From NCBI RefSeq assembly GCF_014836935.1, contig NZ_JACSPW010000003.1, forward strand, positions 163,340 to 227,339: DNA of 64,000 nucleotides, in the 5' to 3' direction. The notes below the pieces were generated by a model that ran no database searches, was not told the origin of the DNA, and saw nothing but the letters and a program-made list of their open reading frames with translations. Origin of the DNA: Solibacillus merdavium. Lineage in GTDB: Bacteria > Bacillota > Bacilli > Bacillales_A > Planococcaceae. Below, in pieces: positions 15,224-24,670 of this stretch. Each line of letters starts with the position of its first letter. Position 1 is the first letter of the stretch. Made by a program: the position numbers and the translations under genes.

Positions 15224-16453
15224 ATGAAACTAGCAACAAAAATTTTATGGGCGTTAGGGTTAGGGGCAATTGTCGGTATAGGATTAAACCTTGCTGCGCC
15301 TTCATTCTTTACTGAAGCAGACCGATTTTTCTTCACACCATTAGGGACGATCTTTTTAAACTTAATTAAAATGCTTATCGTACCACTAGTGTTTTTCTCA
15401 ATTGTAGTAGGGGTAGCAAATATTGGTGACCCGAAAGCATTAGGTCGGATGGGAAGTAAAGCGATGCTGTTTTTCTTAACAACGACAGCTATTGCTATTA
15501 CAATTGGTATTGCTTTAGCAGTGATTTTCCAACCAGGTAATAAAGGTCAATTCGATGTACAGGAAGCAAGCTATGAGGCTACTGAAGCACCACCTGTATC
15601 CGAAACACTGCTTGGTATTATCCCGGCGAACCCGATTGATGCAATGGCAAGTGGCGATATGCTGCAAATTATATTCTTTGCAATCTTTATTGGACTAGGA
15701 ATAAGTTATTTAGCTTCAAAAGTAGATTTAGTAAAACGCTTTATGGAACAGGGAAATGAACTAATGATGTTCCTTGTAACCTTAGTTATGAAATTTGCAC
15801 CGTACGGAACATTTGGATTAATTGCATCAGCGGTAGGTAAGCAAGGCTTTGATGCATTACAGGCGATGTTCTGGTATATGATGGTTGTATTATTGGCTTT
15901 ATTTATACACTTCATACTGATTTATGGAAGTGCGTTAAAAGTATTAGCAAAACGTAATCCGATTGAAGTTGTTAAAGCTTATCTTCCTGCAATGACCGTT
16001 GCATTTAGTACATCAAGCAGTAGTGCTACACTACCAATTTCGATGGAAGTTGCACAAAATAAATTAAATGTACCAAAAGGAATTAGTAGTTTCGTTCAAC
16101 CGCTTGGTGCCACTATCAACATGGACGGTACAGCAATCATGCAAGGTGTTGCAACAATTTTCATTGCACAAGTATACGGCGTGGACTTATCATTTTCTCA
16201 AATGTTAATTGTTGTTATGACGGCGGTATTGGCATCAATTGGAACAGCTGCAGTTCCGGGTGCAGGTATGATTATGCTTGCCATGGTATTGGAATCAGTA
16301 GGCTTACCTGTAGAAGGTATTGCATTAATTATTGGTATTGACCGTCTACTGGACATGACACGTACAATGGTCAACTGTTTTGGCGATTTAACATGTGCGC
16401 TTTATATAACGGAAAGTGAAAAAGACAAAGAAAAGTCAGCATTGGCTGAATAA
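15224..16453 (+). CDS. Dicarboxylate/amino acid:cation symporter (GltP/GltT type)
   Basis: The 409-residue membrane protein belongs to the DAACS family of Na+- or H+-coupled glutamate/aspartate carriers. The re-entrant serine-rich hairpin STSSSSATLP (about 262-271), NMDGTA (about 295-300) and the substrate-binding IDRLLDMTRTMVNCFGD (about 369-385) are all intact. Length and the eight-helix-plus-two-hairpin pattern are normal. The ATG follows AAAGGAAGTGAG. It is monocistronic, with its own promoter and terminator. Confidence 0.92.
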   Translation: MKLATKILWALGLGAIVGIGLNLAAPSFFTEADRFFFTPLGTIFLNLIKMLIVPLVFFSIVVGVANIGDPKALGRMGSKAMLFFLTTTAIAITIGIALAVIFQPGNKGQFDVQEASYEATEAPPVSETLLGIIPANPIDAMASGDMLQIIFFAIFIGLGISYLASKVDLVKRFMEQGNELMMFLVTLVMKFAPYGTFGLIASAVGKQGFDALQAMFWYMMVVLLALFIHFILIYGSALKVLAKRNPIEVVKAYLPAMTVAFSTSSSSATLPISMEVAQNKLNVPKGISSFVQPLGATINMDGTAIMQGVATIFIAQVYGVDLSFSQMLIVVMTAVLASIGTAAVPGAGMIMLAMVLESVGLPVEGIALIIGIDRLLDMTRTMVNCFGDLTCALYITESEKDKEKSALAE

Positions 16454-16470
16454 TAGTCTAAATAATAGAA

Positions 16471-16505
16471 GGGCAACGAGTTTATATTATCTCGTTGCCC
16501 TTTTT
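16471..16505 (+). terminator. Rho-independent terminator
   Basis: GGGCAACGAG (16471-16480) pairs perfectly with CTCGTTGCCC (16491-16500), followed by TTTTT. Confidence 0.95.
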
Positions 16506-16664
16506 ACTAGTTACCCAAGCCATTTCTAAACCCATTATATATTCCGTTACGTGACTAAAATTTTTATGGTAATATTTTGAATAATTTAAAATTATTGTTT
16601 GGAGGTTAGGTATAATGAAAGTGTAACATGTGTGTTTTATAAAAAAGAGATTGGGGGATGAAGA

Positions 16665-18893
16665 GTGGTAACTTTTAAAAAAGCAGGTGCAATGTTATCT
16701 GCAACAGCGTTATCTGTAGGTTTATTAGCACCAATGGCAAGCGCTTCAACGTTAGGAAATGAGCGTATGGAGACATTGCCAATTCAAGTAGCGCAAACGA
16801 ATTCAACGGTAACAAAAGAGGATTTAATGAAGCGGTTTAGAGAGTTATTTCCGAATGAATTCTCAAATGTGAGTGAAAAAGATTTTCGTACAGGTGCAGG
16901 TTTCTCACGTACTACAGATTCTACGGTTAGTTATGAACTGAGTTTTACGAAGCATATTGATAATCAATATGTACATGGAAGTTTTAGATTTGTTGGAGAA
17001 ACGTTAGAGTTAGAGAGTTTTTATTATCAACCAGTAAACACTAAGGATGTATTGTTCCCGGCAAAATATTCAAAAGAAGAAGCGCAAAAGGTAGCAGATA
17101 AATTTTTAGAAAAGTTCAATAAAGGCGAGGGGTATGAGCTTGTGCCAAACGCACATGATTTTTACTCATCTTCAATTTTAACGCAGCCTGTTGAATACTC
17201 GTTTATGTATGAAAAGAAAAACTCCGGTATACCAATTTCGGATCAAACTATTAATATACGAGTGTTAGGGGATGGCACAGTGTCATCATTTTACAGAACA
17301 ACACCTCCAAAAAATAATTTTACGTATGATGATCCAGCCAAAAAACAAAATGAATCTTCCATTGCTAACCGCTTGCAAGATGCTTTAAAAGCACAGTTGT
17401 CATATACAATTGTACCTGATTATTCAACAGGGGATCACAAAGTAAAGCTTGTTTATGAACCAAATAGCCAAGTTATTTCAGGTATCCATGCGCAAACAGG
17501 GGAATGGTTAACTTTGGACGGGCTGTCATCAACATTATCTGCTAAACCAATTACATCAATTGTTTCTGCGCCCTTAGCGGCAAAACAGCCGAACATGACA
17601 GCAGAGCAGGCGCGAGCATTGGCTGAGAAATTACTTGCCACAGATATAAAAGGTGTTCAACTAGAAATTGGAGCAGTTGATGAAACAACATCGGAGACTG
17701 GTAAAGAAGTCTTCAACATTCAATATATGTATAACTATCGGAATGGTGGAACAGGAACTGTACTAACAATTGATAAAGCAACAGGAGAATTCATTCAGTA
17801 TAGTGATATTAAAAGTCATCTCGAAGTAGAAAGTGATGACAGCGAGGCAGATGTAAAATTAACACAAAAACAGGCATTGGATAAAGCGATCGCCCTTGTG
17901 AAAGAATGGATACCTTCATCTGCTCACAAGTTTGCATTGCCTGTAAATGATGGCTACCACGAGAGTTACAATAACAGTTATAACTTTACGTTCCCACGCA
18001 TCGTGAATGGCTTAACAGTAGTAGGAGACAATATCTCAGTAGGTGTCGATGCCAATACAGGTGCTTTAGTAAACTTGTATATAAGCGATTATGGTGATTT
18101 GGAGTGGCCAGCAGCAACTGATATTTTATCAGAACAGGAAGCAACAAAAATGTTGAAAGATGAGTTGAAACTAAAGCTGCAATATGTGAATCATCCAAAA
18201 GTGGGTAATGAACAGCATTATAGCTTAGTCTATCAATCGGTATTCAAAGAAGGGTCCTCTGCTGGGATTGATGCCAAAACAGGAGAATGGTTAGATGCTT
18301 ATGGAATGAGCAGTTCAGACAAGCCTAAAATCACGCATCCAACAGCTGCAGAGGAATTAAATTATTTAATTCATGCAGGGATTTTAGAGGTAGATGAATC
18401 ATTTAATCCAGATGCATCCGTTACAAAAGAGGAAGCGCTAAAAATATTATTGAAATCAGTAACCTATATGTATTATAGCTCGAGATATAACGAGTATGAA
18501 ACGACGGATCAAACGTTTACAGATATAACGTCTGAACATCCTTTGTATTCATTTGTAACACGCGCCTTAAGTATGGGGATGCTTGATACCTCTACTAAAA
18601 CATTTAACGCAACTTCCCCTCTTTCAAATCAAGAACTGGCAAAATGGGTAATCGGTACGCTGAAGCTTGATAAGCCAGCGCAACTTAGTGATATATATGA
18701 TTTAAAATACAGTGATGCAGCACAAGTAAATCAGGAGCTACGCGGTTATGTTGCATTAGCGTATGGATTGGGATTACTTGAGGCAGAAAATAATCTGCTG
18801 AAGCCAAATAGTGAAGTAACGTATGCTCAATTAGCACAAGCAACAATTCGTTTAGCCCATAAAATGAACGAATATCAGATTAACAACTATTAA
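16665..18893 (+). CDS. Secreted YcdB/YcdC-domain protein with SLH-like C-terminus
   Basis: The 742-residue protein has a signal peptide (about 1-28, cleavage near ASA/ST). Two YcdB/YcdC-type domains related to PepSY/YPEB propeptide modules follow, at about 45-300 and 310-545; both contain blocks like YSLVYEP...GIHAQTGEW and LTQKQALDKAIALVKEW. Residues about 555-735 form three SLH-like segments (HAGILEVDESFNPDASVTKEEALKI, MGMLDTS...LSNQELAKW, GLGLLEAENNLLKPNSEVTYAQLAQ), suggesting non-covalent attachment to the cell wall. The GTG start follows GGGGGATGAA. PepSY-type domains often inhibit proteases or bind cations; the role here is inferred. Confidence 0.8.
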   Translation: MVTFKKAGAMLSATALSVGLLAPMASASTLGNERMETLPIQVAQTNSTVTKEDLMKRFRELFPNEFSNVSEKDFRTGAGFSRTTDSTVSYELSFTKHIDNQYVHGSFRFVGETLELESFYYQPVNTKDVLFPAKYSKEEAQKVADKFLEKFNKGEGYELVPNAHDFYSSSILTQPVEYSFMYEKKNSGIPISDQTINIRVLGDGTVSSFYRTTPPKNNFTYDDPAKKQNESSIANRLQDALKAQLSYTIVPDYSTGDHKVKLVYEPNSQVISGIHAQTGEWLTLDGLSSTLSAKPITSIVSAPLAAKQPNMTAEQARALAEKLLATDIKGVQLEIGAVDETTSETGKEVFNIQYMYNYRNGGTGTVLTIDKATGEFIQYSDIKSHLEVESDDSEADVKLTQKQALDKAIALVKEWIPSSAHKFALPVNDGYHESYNNSYNFTFPRIVNGLTVVGDNISVGVDANTGALVNLYISDYGDLEWPAATDILSEQEATKMLKDELKLKLQYVNHPKVGNEQHYSLVYQSVFKEGSSAGIDAKTGEWLDAYGMSSSDKPKITHPTAAEELNYLIHAGILEVDESFNPDASVTKEEALKILLKSVTYMYYSSRYNEYETTDQTFTDITSEHPLYSFVTRALSMGMLDTSTKTFNATSPLSNQELAKWVIGTLKLDKPAQLSDIYDLKYSDAAQVNQELRGYVALAYGLGLLEAENNLLKPNSEVTYAQLAQATIRLAHKMNEYQINNY

Positions 18894-18923
18894 TGAGTGA
18901 ATGTTCAAAGCGAAAATAATTTT

Positions 18924-18967
18924 AAAAAAAGACAAGTGCTATATATAACAGCATTTGTCTTTTTTTA
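18924..18967 (+). terminator. Rho-independent terminator
   Basis: AAAAAAAGACAAGTGCT pairs with AGCATTTGTCTTTTTTT around an AT-rich loop (18924-18967, one wobble). Confidence 0.9.
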
Positions 18968-18982
18968 GATACAGTTGGTCGC

Positions 18983-19412
18983 TATAACGTGGGGAAGATT
19001 TTCTAATAAAATTTCACTTTATAAATGGGCTACAGCAAGACAGCGCTAAAACCACGTCTGCATGTCTTTATCACTGCACTTATTGCCGTTTGCGAGGCCC
19101 GCCAATCCGAAAAATTCCCCTGGTAATAAAGTGATGGAATAGAAGCGCTGAAGCTTCCGATAGATAGAAAGCGACATATCAAGTTTTTCGGTGCCCCCCT
19201 AAAATAAGGGAATATTTTACCGTTATTTGTATGATGTAGCTCATTTTTAGGATAAATAAGGGAACGTTTTACCGTTATTTCAAATAAAATCGTGAAATTT
19301 CATCTTTTTTAGGTCAATAACGGAAATTCTTCCCCTTATTTTTACTGTTTTTTAAGTTTTTTTAAAATAACGGAAATTAGTTCCTCTATTTTTCTGACTA
19401 CGCAATTCAATC
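18983..19412. repeat. Composite family A repeat (hairpin module plus four 25-bp units)
   Basis: Positions 18983-19133 match 33099-33253 and 47797-47951. This copy runs from TTTCTAATAAAATTTCAC and CACTTTATAA to TAATAAAGTG. After a linker come four 25-bp units at 19203, 19255, 19316 and 19366. The first two read AATAAGGG...CCGTTATT and the last two are inverted (AATAACGG...). The block ends in CGCAATTCAATCC, shared with the copy near 48.26 kb, and directly abuts the stop codon of the gene at 19407. Confidence 0.8.
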
Positions 19413-19952
19413 CAAAGAAACTTTGGAACCACGCCGCCGGGAAAGTCTGTTTTCCTTATTTTTACGCTTCCATAGAAACACGATGAAATAAATATAAAAG
19501 CAAAACAACAATACATTAGTTGCAAGAAGAATGATCTCGTAAAGGTCAACTGCAAAGTGTATGCCAATGTAAGTAAACAACTGAAATAACAATAGTAAGC
19601 TAATATAGAGCCTAGGAAACATACTCTCTTCACCACGTAAAATTTCTTTTGAAACAGAAAAAATACAGGAAAGATAGAGAATTGAAAGAAGCCCATTTAA
19701 TATAGCAACGATTTGGAACGTTAAATTTGTAGATGGAACGAACATTTCAGGCTGTACTATTCCAATTATTGACGTTATGGCAAGTACCGTAGCACAGATC
19801 GCACCTAGTTTGGCATATTGGGCCTCCACTTTTGAAAACGCATAAACAATAATAATGAAGCCGATAAAATCCGGAAAAATATCAAAGGTGCCAAAATTGA
19901 TGTCAAAAAACTGAAACAAAATCCCGATTATAATAAGTTTGTGAAAGTTCAT
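19407..19952 (-). CDS. Hypothetical membrane protein with repeat-derived C-terminus
   Basis: The 181-residue protein has about six hydrophobic segments, starting MNFHKLIIIGILFQFFDINFG and including DIFPDFIGFIIIVYAF, a pattern of small uncharacterised Bacillales membrane proteins. It overlaps the upstream gene by 4 bp. The last ~13 residues (LSRRRGSKVSLD) are encoded by a fragment of the family B repeat (about 19407-19445, matching GCCACGCCGCC...GGAAAG in the full copies). The original stop codon was thus probably lost when the repeat inserted or the end was rearranged. The function is unknown. Confidence 0.65.
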   Translation of the reverse strand: MNFHKLIIIGILFQFFDINFGTFDIFPDFIGFIIIVYAFSKVEAQYAKLGAICATVLAITSIIGIVQPEMFVPSTNLTFQIVAILNGLLSILYLSCIFSVSKEILRGEESMFPRLYISLLLLFQLFTYIGIHFAVDLYEIILLATNVLLFCFYIYFIVFLWKRKNKENRLSRRRGSKVSLD

Positions 19953-20737
19953 AGCTCGCCACGCTCCTTCACTAAATTGTTTACCCAGTCCTCACTTGGT
20001 TTCGTATTTAAAAATTGGGTCAAGGTCAAAATTTTATCTTTTTGCTCGGCATCCATAATATGCAGTTCCAGTTTAAATAGCTCCATTTCATATTGAGCCT
20101 CGCCGTCTGTTGTCTCAATATATAGTTTATCTTCGGTGTTAAATTGAAGTGGTGCAGTTAGGGGAAGCTGTACATCCTTACCATTTATTTTGAAATTCAG
20201 CAGGTCAACCCGATTATCCACGACCGTTACTTGTTTTAAAGTAAAGGGTTCTAATACTTTATAAAAACCGGACGTGCCATCTGTCCCGACAGAACTAGAT
20301 AATGACTGAAGCTGCGGGATCTCCTCATACTCATAAGTTGTAAGTGGGATCGTTGTTGTAATTCCATTCTTAAAATGAATTGTCCCTTTTGTAACGCCCT
20401 CTAAAGGAGTTAAATCTTCATTGTCATAAAGCCATATAACCGGTGAAATCATACTGTAATACGTATATTTAACATATGTTTCAAGCGTAGTCTGTGGCTG
20501 CGCATTAAACATCGAAAATGGCTGTTCCGGGTAATAATGGTGCCCGTTAAACTCTATCGATTGGAATTCATGCGGATCTAATGAATTTGTTACATATGAA
20601 AATTTAATCGTTTTGTTTGCAAAGTCAATCATACCAGCCACAGGAATCGGTTCATCCAGCATCTTTGTGTCATAGTATAGCGTACTCGCTATTTGTATAA
20701 TACCAACTACAGCAAGTATCAGTAATAATCTTTTCAT
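19949..20737 (-). CDS. Hypothetical membrane-anchored extracytoplasmic protein
   Basis: The 262-residue product has one N-terminal hydrophobic segment (about 3-20) that acts as an uncleaved anchor or signal, then a soluble beta-rich domain. I do not recognise the domain. It is coupled by a 4-bp overlap to the multi-span protein gene that follows, so the two probably form a membrane complex. The ATG follows AGGAG. The function is unknown. Confidence 0.65.
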   Translation of the reverse strand: MKRLLLILAVVGIIQIASTLYYDTKMLDEPIPVAGMIDFANKTIKFSYVTNSLDPHEFQSIEFNGHHYYPEQPFSMFNAQPQTTLETYVKYTYYSMISPVIWLYDNEDLTPLEGVTKGTIHFKNGITTTIPLTTYEYEEIPQLQSLSSSVGTDGTSGFYKVLEPFTLKQVTVVDNRVDLLNFKINGKDVQLPLTAPLQFNTEDKLYIETTDGEAQYEMELFKLELHIMDAEQKDKILTLTQFLNTKPSEDWVNNLVKERGEL

Positions 20738-20980
20738 AAAATTCTCCTAACTTTACTCTTTGTTATAGTAAATAACCCGCTAAATTAGGGAATTATTACA
20801 TAAATAGTATACGCTATGTTATTTTAAAAAGAATGAGCTATTGTAAGTGTTTATAACCGAAGAAGTTGCAAAGGGGAAAGATAACTTTCACAAATTTAAA
20901 CATTTATTTAATTTAGGAATGTATTAAAACTTTCGTACTCGATGTTAAACAATAAAAGGCACTGTCTAAATTATTCAAAT
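20738..20980. other. Intergenic stretch without recognised features
   Basis: AT-rich sequence between the minus-strand gene start at 20737 and the terminator at 20981. Only the AGGAG ribosome binding site and presumably a promoter on the minus strand belong here; I could not fix the promoter boxes. Confidence 0.4.
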
Positions 20981-21019
20981 GAAAAAGTGGTATGAATTTT
21001 TAAATTCGTACCACTTTTC
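20981..21019 (-). terminator. Terminator of the BASS transporter gene
   Basis: AAAAGTGGTATGAATTT (20983-20999) pairs with AAATTCGTACCACTTTT (21002-21018) with one wobble, and a T run follows on the minus strand. Confidence 0.85.
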
Positions 21020-21041
21020 AAATTGATTAGCTAATATTTAG

Positions 21042-21983
21042 TTACTGTTTTTCCTTCTTATCCGCTTTAGAACCCCAATACGTAGCAAGAACTGGTCCGG
21101 AAATATTGTGCCAGAAACTGAAAATGGCACTTGGAACCGCTGCTACTGGATCGAAGTGGGCCATTGCTAATTGTGCGCCTAAGCCAGAATTTTGCATACC
21201 CACTTCAATTGAGACAGCTTTTTGATCATCGTACTGTAGTTTAAATAGTTTCGCTACTAAGAACCCGAGTAAGTATCCTAAACCGTTATGTAAAATGACA
21301 ATTGCAAAGATAATTAATCCTGTTTCTAAAATTTTGTCGCGGCTTCCGCTTACTACAGCTGCAACAATCATGACGATGGCAACAACTGATACTGTTGGAA
21401 GAATATCAACACTTTTTTCAACAAGTGGTTTAAATAAGAACTGCGCAATGATACCTAAAATAATTGGAATTAATACCACTTTTATTACCGACATAAACAT
21501 GGCCATAAATGAAACCGGTAACCATTCGCTTGCTAATAAGTAAATAAGAGCCGGTGTTACAAAAGGGGCTAGTAATGTCGTACATGATGTAATTGTAACG
21601 GATAATGCTGTATTTCCTTTTGCGAGGAATGTCATAACGTTAGATGAAGTTCCTCCCGGGCAGCAACCTACTAATATAACCCCAACCGCAATTTCCGGTG
21701 GCAGGTTGAAAATCTTGGCTAATGCAAACGCTAGTAATGGCATAATAACAAATTGTGAAACAATCCCAATGATGACGCCTTTAGGGTGCTGAAGAATTAA
21801 CTTGAAATCATCTACTTTCAACGTCATCCCCATACCAAACATAACAATTCCGAGTAACAAGGTGATGTAACTGCCAATCCAAGTGAAATATTCTGGTAAC
21901 CAGATGGCTAAACCAGCTGCGACGAGTACCCAAATCGCAAATGTATTCCCCGCAAACTTACCTATTTTCTGTAAAACTCCCAT
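21042..21983 (-). CDS. Bile acid:sodium symporter (BASS) family transporter
   Basis: The 313-residue membrane protein has the BASS hallmarks GIVMFGMGMTLKVDDF (about 44-59), LVGCCPGGTSSNVMTFLAKGN (about 103-123, the Na+-binding cross-over region) and IEVGMQNSGLGAQLA (about 260-274). Bacterial members of this size (YocS/PanS types) move organic anions such as keto-pantoate or bile-acid-like compounds with Na+. The substrate is not evident. A CodY-box-like sequence lies about 67 bp upstream of its start. Confidence 0.88.
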   Translation of the reverse strand: MGVLQKIGKFAGNTFAIWVLVAAGLAIWLPEYFTWIGSYITLLLGIVMFGMGMTLKVDDFKLILQHPKGVIIGIVSQFVIMPLLAFALAKIFNLPPEIAVGVILVGCCPGGTSSNVMTFLAKGNTALSVTITSCTTLLAPFVTPALIYLLASEWLPVSFMAMFMSVIKVVLIPIILGIIAQFLFKPLVEKSVDILPTVSVVAIVMIVAAVVSGSRDKILETGLIIFAIVILHNGLGYLLGFLVAKLFKLQYDDQKAVSIEVGMQNSGLGAQLAMAHFDPVAAVPSAIFSFWHNISGPVLATYWGSKADKKEKQ

Positions 21984-22365
21984 AATGATGTGACCTCAGC
22001 TTTCTATTGAATTCTAGTTATTGTAATATATTAAATTTTTAATTGCAATAAAATTCAGAAAATTTTGTTTATCAATATTGGTAATAATGATATTAATAAT
22101 TAGTACATGCTCCAAAACATATAAATATCGTAATTTTTAATTAATCAAACATATTTCAAAAAATAGGTTTACTTAACTTTTAATAGGGGTATATGAAATT
22201 ATTGGTTTTGTCTCAGCCAGTAAATTTCCCCAAGTGTAACATCTCCAATTTTAAGTGCAATCCTATTACAACCACCATTAGTAAACTAAAAAATAATAAA
22301 TAAAGAGTAGGAGTGAGAATTGAATAAATAAAATTCTTTTTATTATGCAGTCATTTAATAAGTTC
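21984..22365. other. Divergent intergenic region with CodY-like box
   Basis: Very AT-rich DNA between the BASS gene and the sugar ABC operon. Positions 22050-22064 (AAAATTCAGAAAATT) match the CodY consensus AATTTTCWGAAAATT at 13 of 15 positions. This would suit repression of the BASS gene in rich medium. I see no ORF with a ribosome binding site. Confidence 0.4.
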
Positions 22366-22395
22366 TTGAATAGACCTTAAAAAGATAACTATAAC
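22366..22395 (+). promoter_or_regulatory. Candidate promoter of the sugar ABC operon
   Basis: TTGAAT (22366-22371) and TATAAC (22390-22395) are 18 bp apart and lie about 80 bp upstream of the binding-protein start codon. Confidence 0.5.
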
Positions 22396-22474
22396 TGCGT
22401 GTTACATAGTGAACCGATTTTGTTGTCATGTAAATATTAATCGAATAATGGAAGAAAAAAGGGGGACTCCAAGT

Positions 22475-23725
22475 ATGAAAAGGATGTTTTTAGTTAGTAT
22501 TTTAATATTGTCAGTTGTTTTATCTGGTTGTGTAGGGAGTACAAGTAGTAATTCTGATAGTGGGGCCGGCGATGGTAAAACGAAAATTAGCTTCATTCAT
22601 TGGCGAGGCGAAGATAAAGAGGCTTTCGATAGCCTAATAGCTGAATTCGAAGAACAAAATAAAGACATTGAAGTAGACATGACAATTTATCCATCAGAAC
22701 AATATCAATCTACAGCGCAAACGTTATTACGTGACGGCTCAACAGGAGATGTTTTTACAAGCTATCCGGGTTCTCATTTTGAAATAATTAAACAGGCAGG
22801 TTTATTTGAGGATTTATCCAATGAAGATTTTCTTGAAAACTATAATGAGCGATTAATTTTAGCTGGTCAGGCAGATGACAAGCAATATGCAGTACCGTTA
22901 CAGCTTGTATTTAATCAGCCTATATACAACGCTACATTATTTGAGGAATTAGGATTAGATCCAAACCCTAAAAGCTGGGAAGAATTTTTAGCCCTTTGCC
23001 AAGCAATAGCCGATGCAGGACATACTCCGATTGCCTTCCCAGGTGCAGATATTGGCCCGGGACAGTTCATGAACTCTATGATGATGAACAATGCTCCTGA
23101 AGAAGATGTTTTTGACAAGCTAATAGCCGGGGAAGCTAGGCTTACAGATGAGTGGTGGGTAAAAACACTTACACAATTTAAAGAGTTAAACGACAAAGGC
23201 TATTTAGGAAATGGTGCTCTAGGAACAAATCATCCAGGTGCTATTGCCATGATTGCAAACGGTGAAGCAGCTATGCTTGCAACTGGTTCATTTGCAGTAG
23301 CGGGCATTAAAGAGATCAATCCAGATATTGAATTAGGTTTACTTGCGCCAATTACAGTTTCAGAAAGTGAAGCTGTGTGGGAAGGGATTCATACAACTAC
23401 ATTCATGCTTGCAGTAAATTCGAAATCAAGTAAAAAAGAAGCGGCCAAAAAGTTTGTATCTTTCTTATCTGAAAAAGAAAACGCTGAGGAATACGCAAAT
23501 AAAACAAGTCAACACGTAACAGTTAATGACGTAGAGTATACATCTGAAGAATTAAAATCAGCAGAAGAATGGTTTGAGAAAAACACCCGCTTCCAACCAC
23601 GTTATTTAATCCCGAATGCTAATGTAGAAAAAGCTGTTATTGCTTCAATACAAGCTGTATTAAATGGAACGGATCCGGTAAAAGCAGCTGAAGATTCTCA
23701 AAAGATTGTAGATCAAAATATTTGA
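22475..23725 (+). CDS. Sugar ABC transporter substrate-binding lipoprotein (family 1)
   Basis: The 416-residue protein starts MKRMFLVSILILSVVLSGC, a lipoprotein signal with lipobox LSGC. The mature part shows the family 1 extracellular solute-binding fold (KISFIHWRGEDKEAFDSLIAEFEEQN, later GEAAMLATGSFAVAGI). This group binds mono- or oligosaccharides for CUT1 importers. The frame is open 22 codons upstream, but this ATG follows AAGGGGGA and gives the only sensible signal peptide. Two permease genes follow; the ATPase is missing, so a shared MsmX-type ATPase is likely. Confidence 0.88.
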   Translation: MKRMFLVSILILSVVLSGCVGSTSSNSDSGAGDGKTKISFIHWRGEDKEAFDSLIAEFEEQNKDIEVDMTIYPSEQYQSTAQTLLRDGSTGDVFTSYPGSHFEIIKQAGLFEDLSNEDFLENYNERLILAGQADDKQYAVPLQLVFNQPIYNATLFEELGLDPNPKSWEEFLALCQAIADAGHTPIAFPGADIGPGQFMNSMMMNNAPEEDVFDKLIAGEARLTDEWWVKTLTQFKELNDKGYLGNGALGTNHPGAIAMIANGEAAMLATGSFAVAGIKEINPDIELGLLAPITVSESEAVWEGIHTTTFMLAVNSKSSKKEAAKKFVSFLSEKENAEEYANKTSQHVTVNDVEYTSEELKSAEEWFEKNTRFQPRYLIPNANVEKAVIASIQAVLNGTDPVKAAEDSQKIVDQNI

Positions 23726-23729
23726 TAAA

Positions 23730-23748
23730 AGGGGGATTTTTTTCCCCT
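23730..23748 (+). terminator. Weak hairpin between binding protein and permease genes
   Basis: GGGG (about 23732-23735) can pair with CCCC (23744-23747) around a T-rich loop. The stem is short. It may reduce read-through so that more binding protein than permease is made, a common pattern in CUT1 operons. Confidence 0.3.
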
Positions 23749-23776
23749 ACTCTATTTAATGTAAAGGGATGATTGG

Positions 23777-24658
23777 ATGAACTTAAAAAGGAATAAGGTC
23801 TTACTACTATTTTTAATTCCAGGTTTAATTTTATATTCTATTTTCTTTATCATTCCTACTATTAATGCTGTAATATACTCTTTTACAGATTGGGACGGAC
23901 TTTCGCCAGACTATAACATAGTTGGGTTTGATAACTACATAAATATACTTACAAATGATTCAATATTCTTAAAGGCAATGGGCAATAACTTGAAATTTAT
24001 GCTCTTTGTATTAATTTTCCAAACAGGCTTTTCGTTACTGTTTGCACTGTTTTTAATTAAAAACACAAAGACGAATGTATTTTTACGTGCATTATATTTT
24101 TTCCCGACAATTTTAAGTTCAGTTTCTGTAGCGTTTATTTGGTCATTTGTTTATGACCCAAATATCGGCATATTAAACACGATTCTTGGTTATTTAAACC
24201 TTGAGTTTTTACAGCAAAGTTGGTTAGGTAATCAAAATATAGCTATTTATTCAGTAGCTGTAACACAAGTTTGGTTCCATACAGGTCAAATGTTAGTCAT
24301 TTTCGTAGCAGGACTACAAGCAATTCCTAAAGATTTATACGAAGTGGCTAATATAGAAGGCGCAAGTCGTTGGCAGCGTTTTAGGTATGTTACTTGGCCG
24401 ATGATTGCCCCATCAGCGACTATTGTTATGGCATATACGACCATTCAGTCCTTTAAAGCGTTCGACTTGATTTTCGCAATGACTCGTGGTGGCCCTAATT
24501 ATTCAACGGAAATTTTGGCAACTCTCATTTATACGACTGCATTTAGAAGCTTTGAGTTCGGTTATGCTTCAGCTGAATCGGTATTATTTATGATTATTAT
24601 TGCTATTATCACAGTACTGCAATTTAGAATTTTGAGAGCTAGCAAGGTCCAGGAATAG
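23777..24658 (+). CDS. Sugar ABC transporter permease (MalF/UgpA type)
   Basis: The 293-residue protein has six membrane spans and the permease EAA loop EVANIEGASRWQRFRYVTWPMIAP (about 194-217), where the ATPase docks. The N-terminus (LLFLIPGLILYSIFFIIPTINAVIYSFTDWDG) is typical for CUT1 permeases. It lies 51 bp after the binding-protein gene and 12 bp before the second permease gene. Confidence 0.9.
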   Translation: MNLKRNKVLLLFLIPGLILYSIFFIIPTINAVIYSFTDWDGLSPDYNIVGFDNYINILTNDSIFLKAMGNNLKFMLFVLIFQTGFSLLFALFLIKNTKTNVFLRALYFFPTILSSVSVAFIWSFVYDPNIGILNTILGYLNLEFLQQSWLGNQNIAIYSVAVTQVWFHTGQMLVIFVAGLQAIPKDLYEVANIEGASRWQRFRYVTWPMIAPSATIVMAYTTIQSFKAFDLIFAMTRGGPNYSTEILATLIYTTAFRSFEFGYASAESVLFMIIIAIITVLQFRILRASKVQE

Positions 24659-24670
24659 GGGGGAAGGGAT

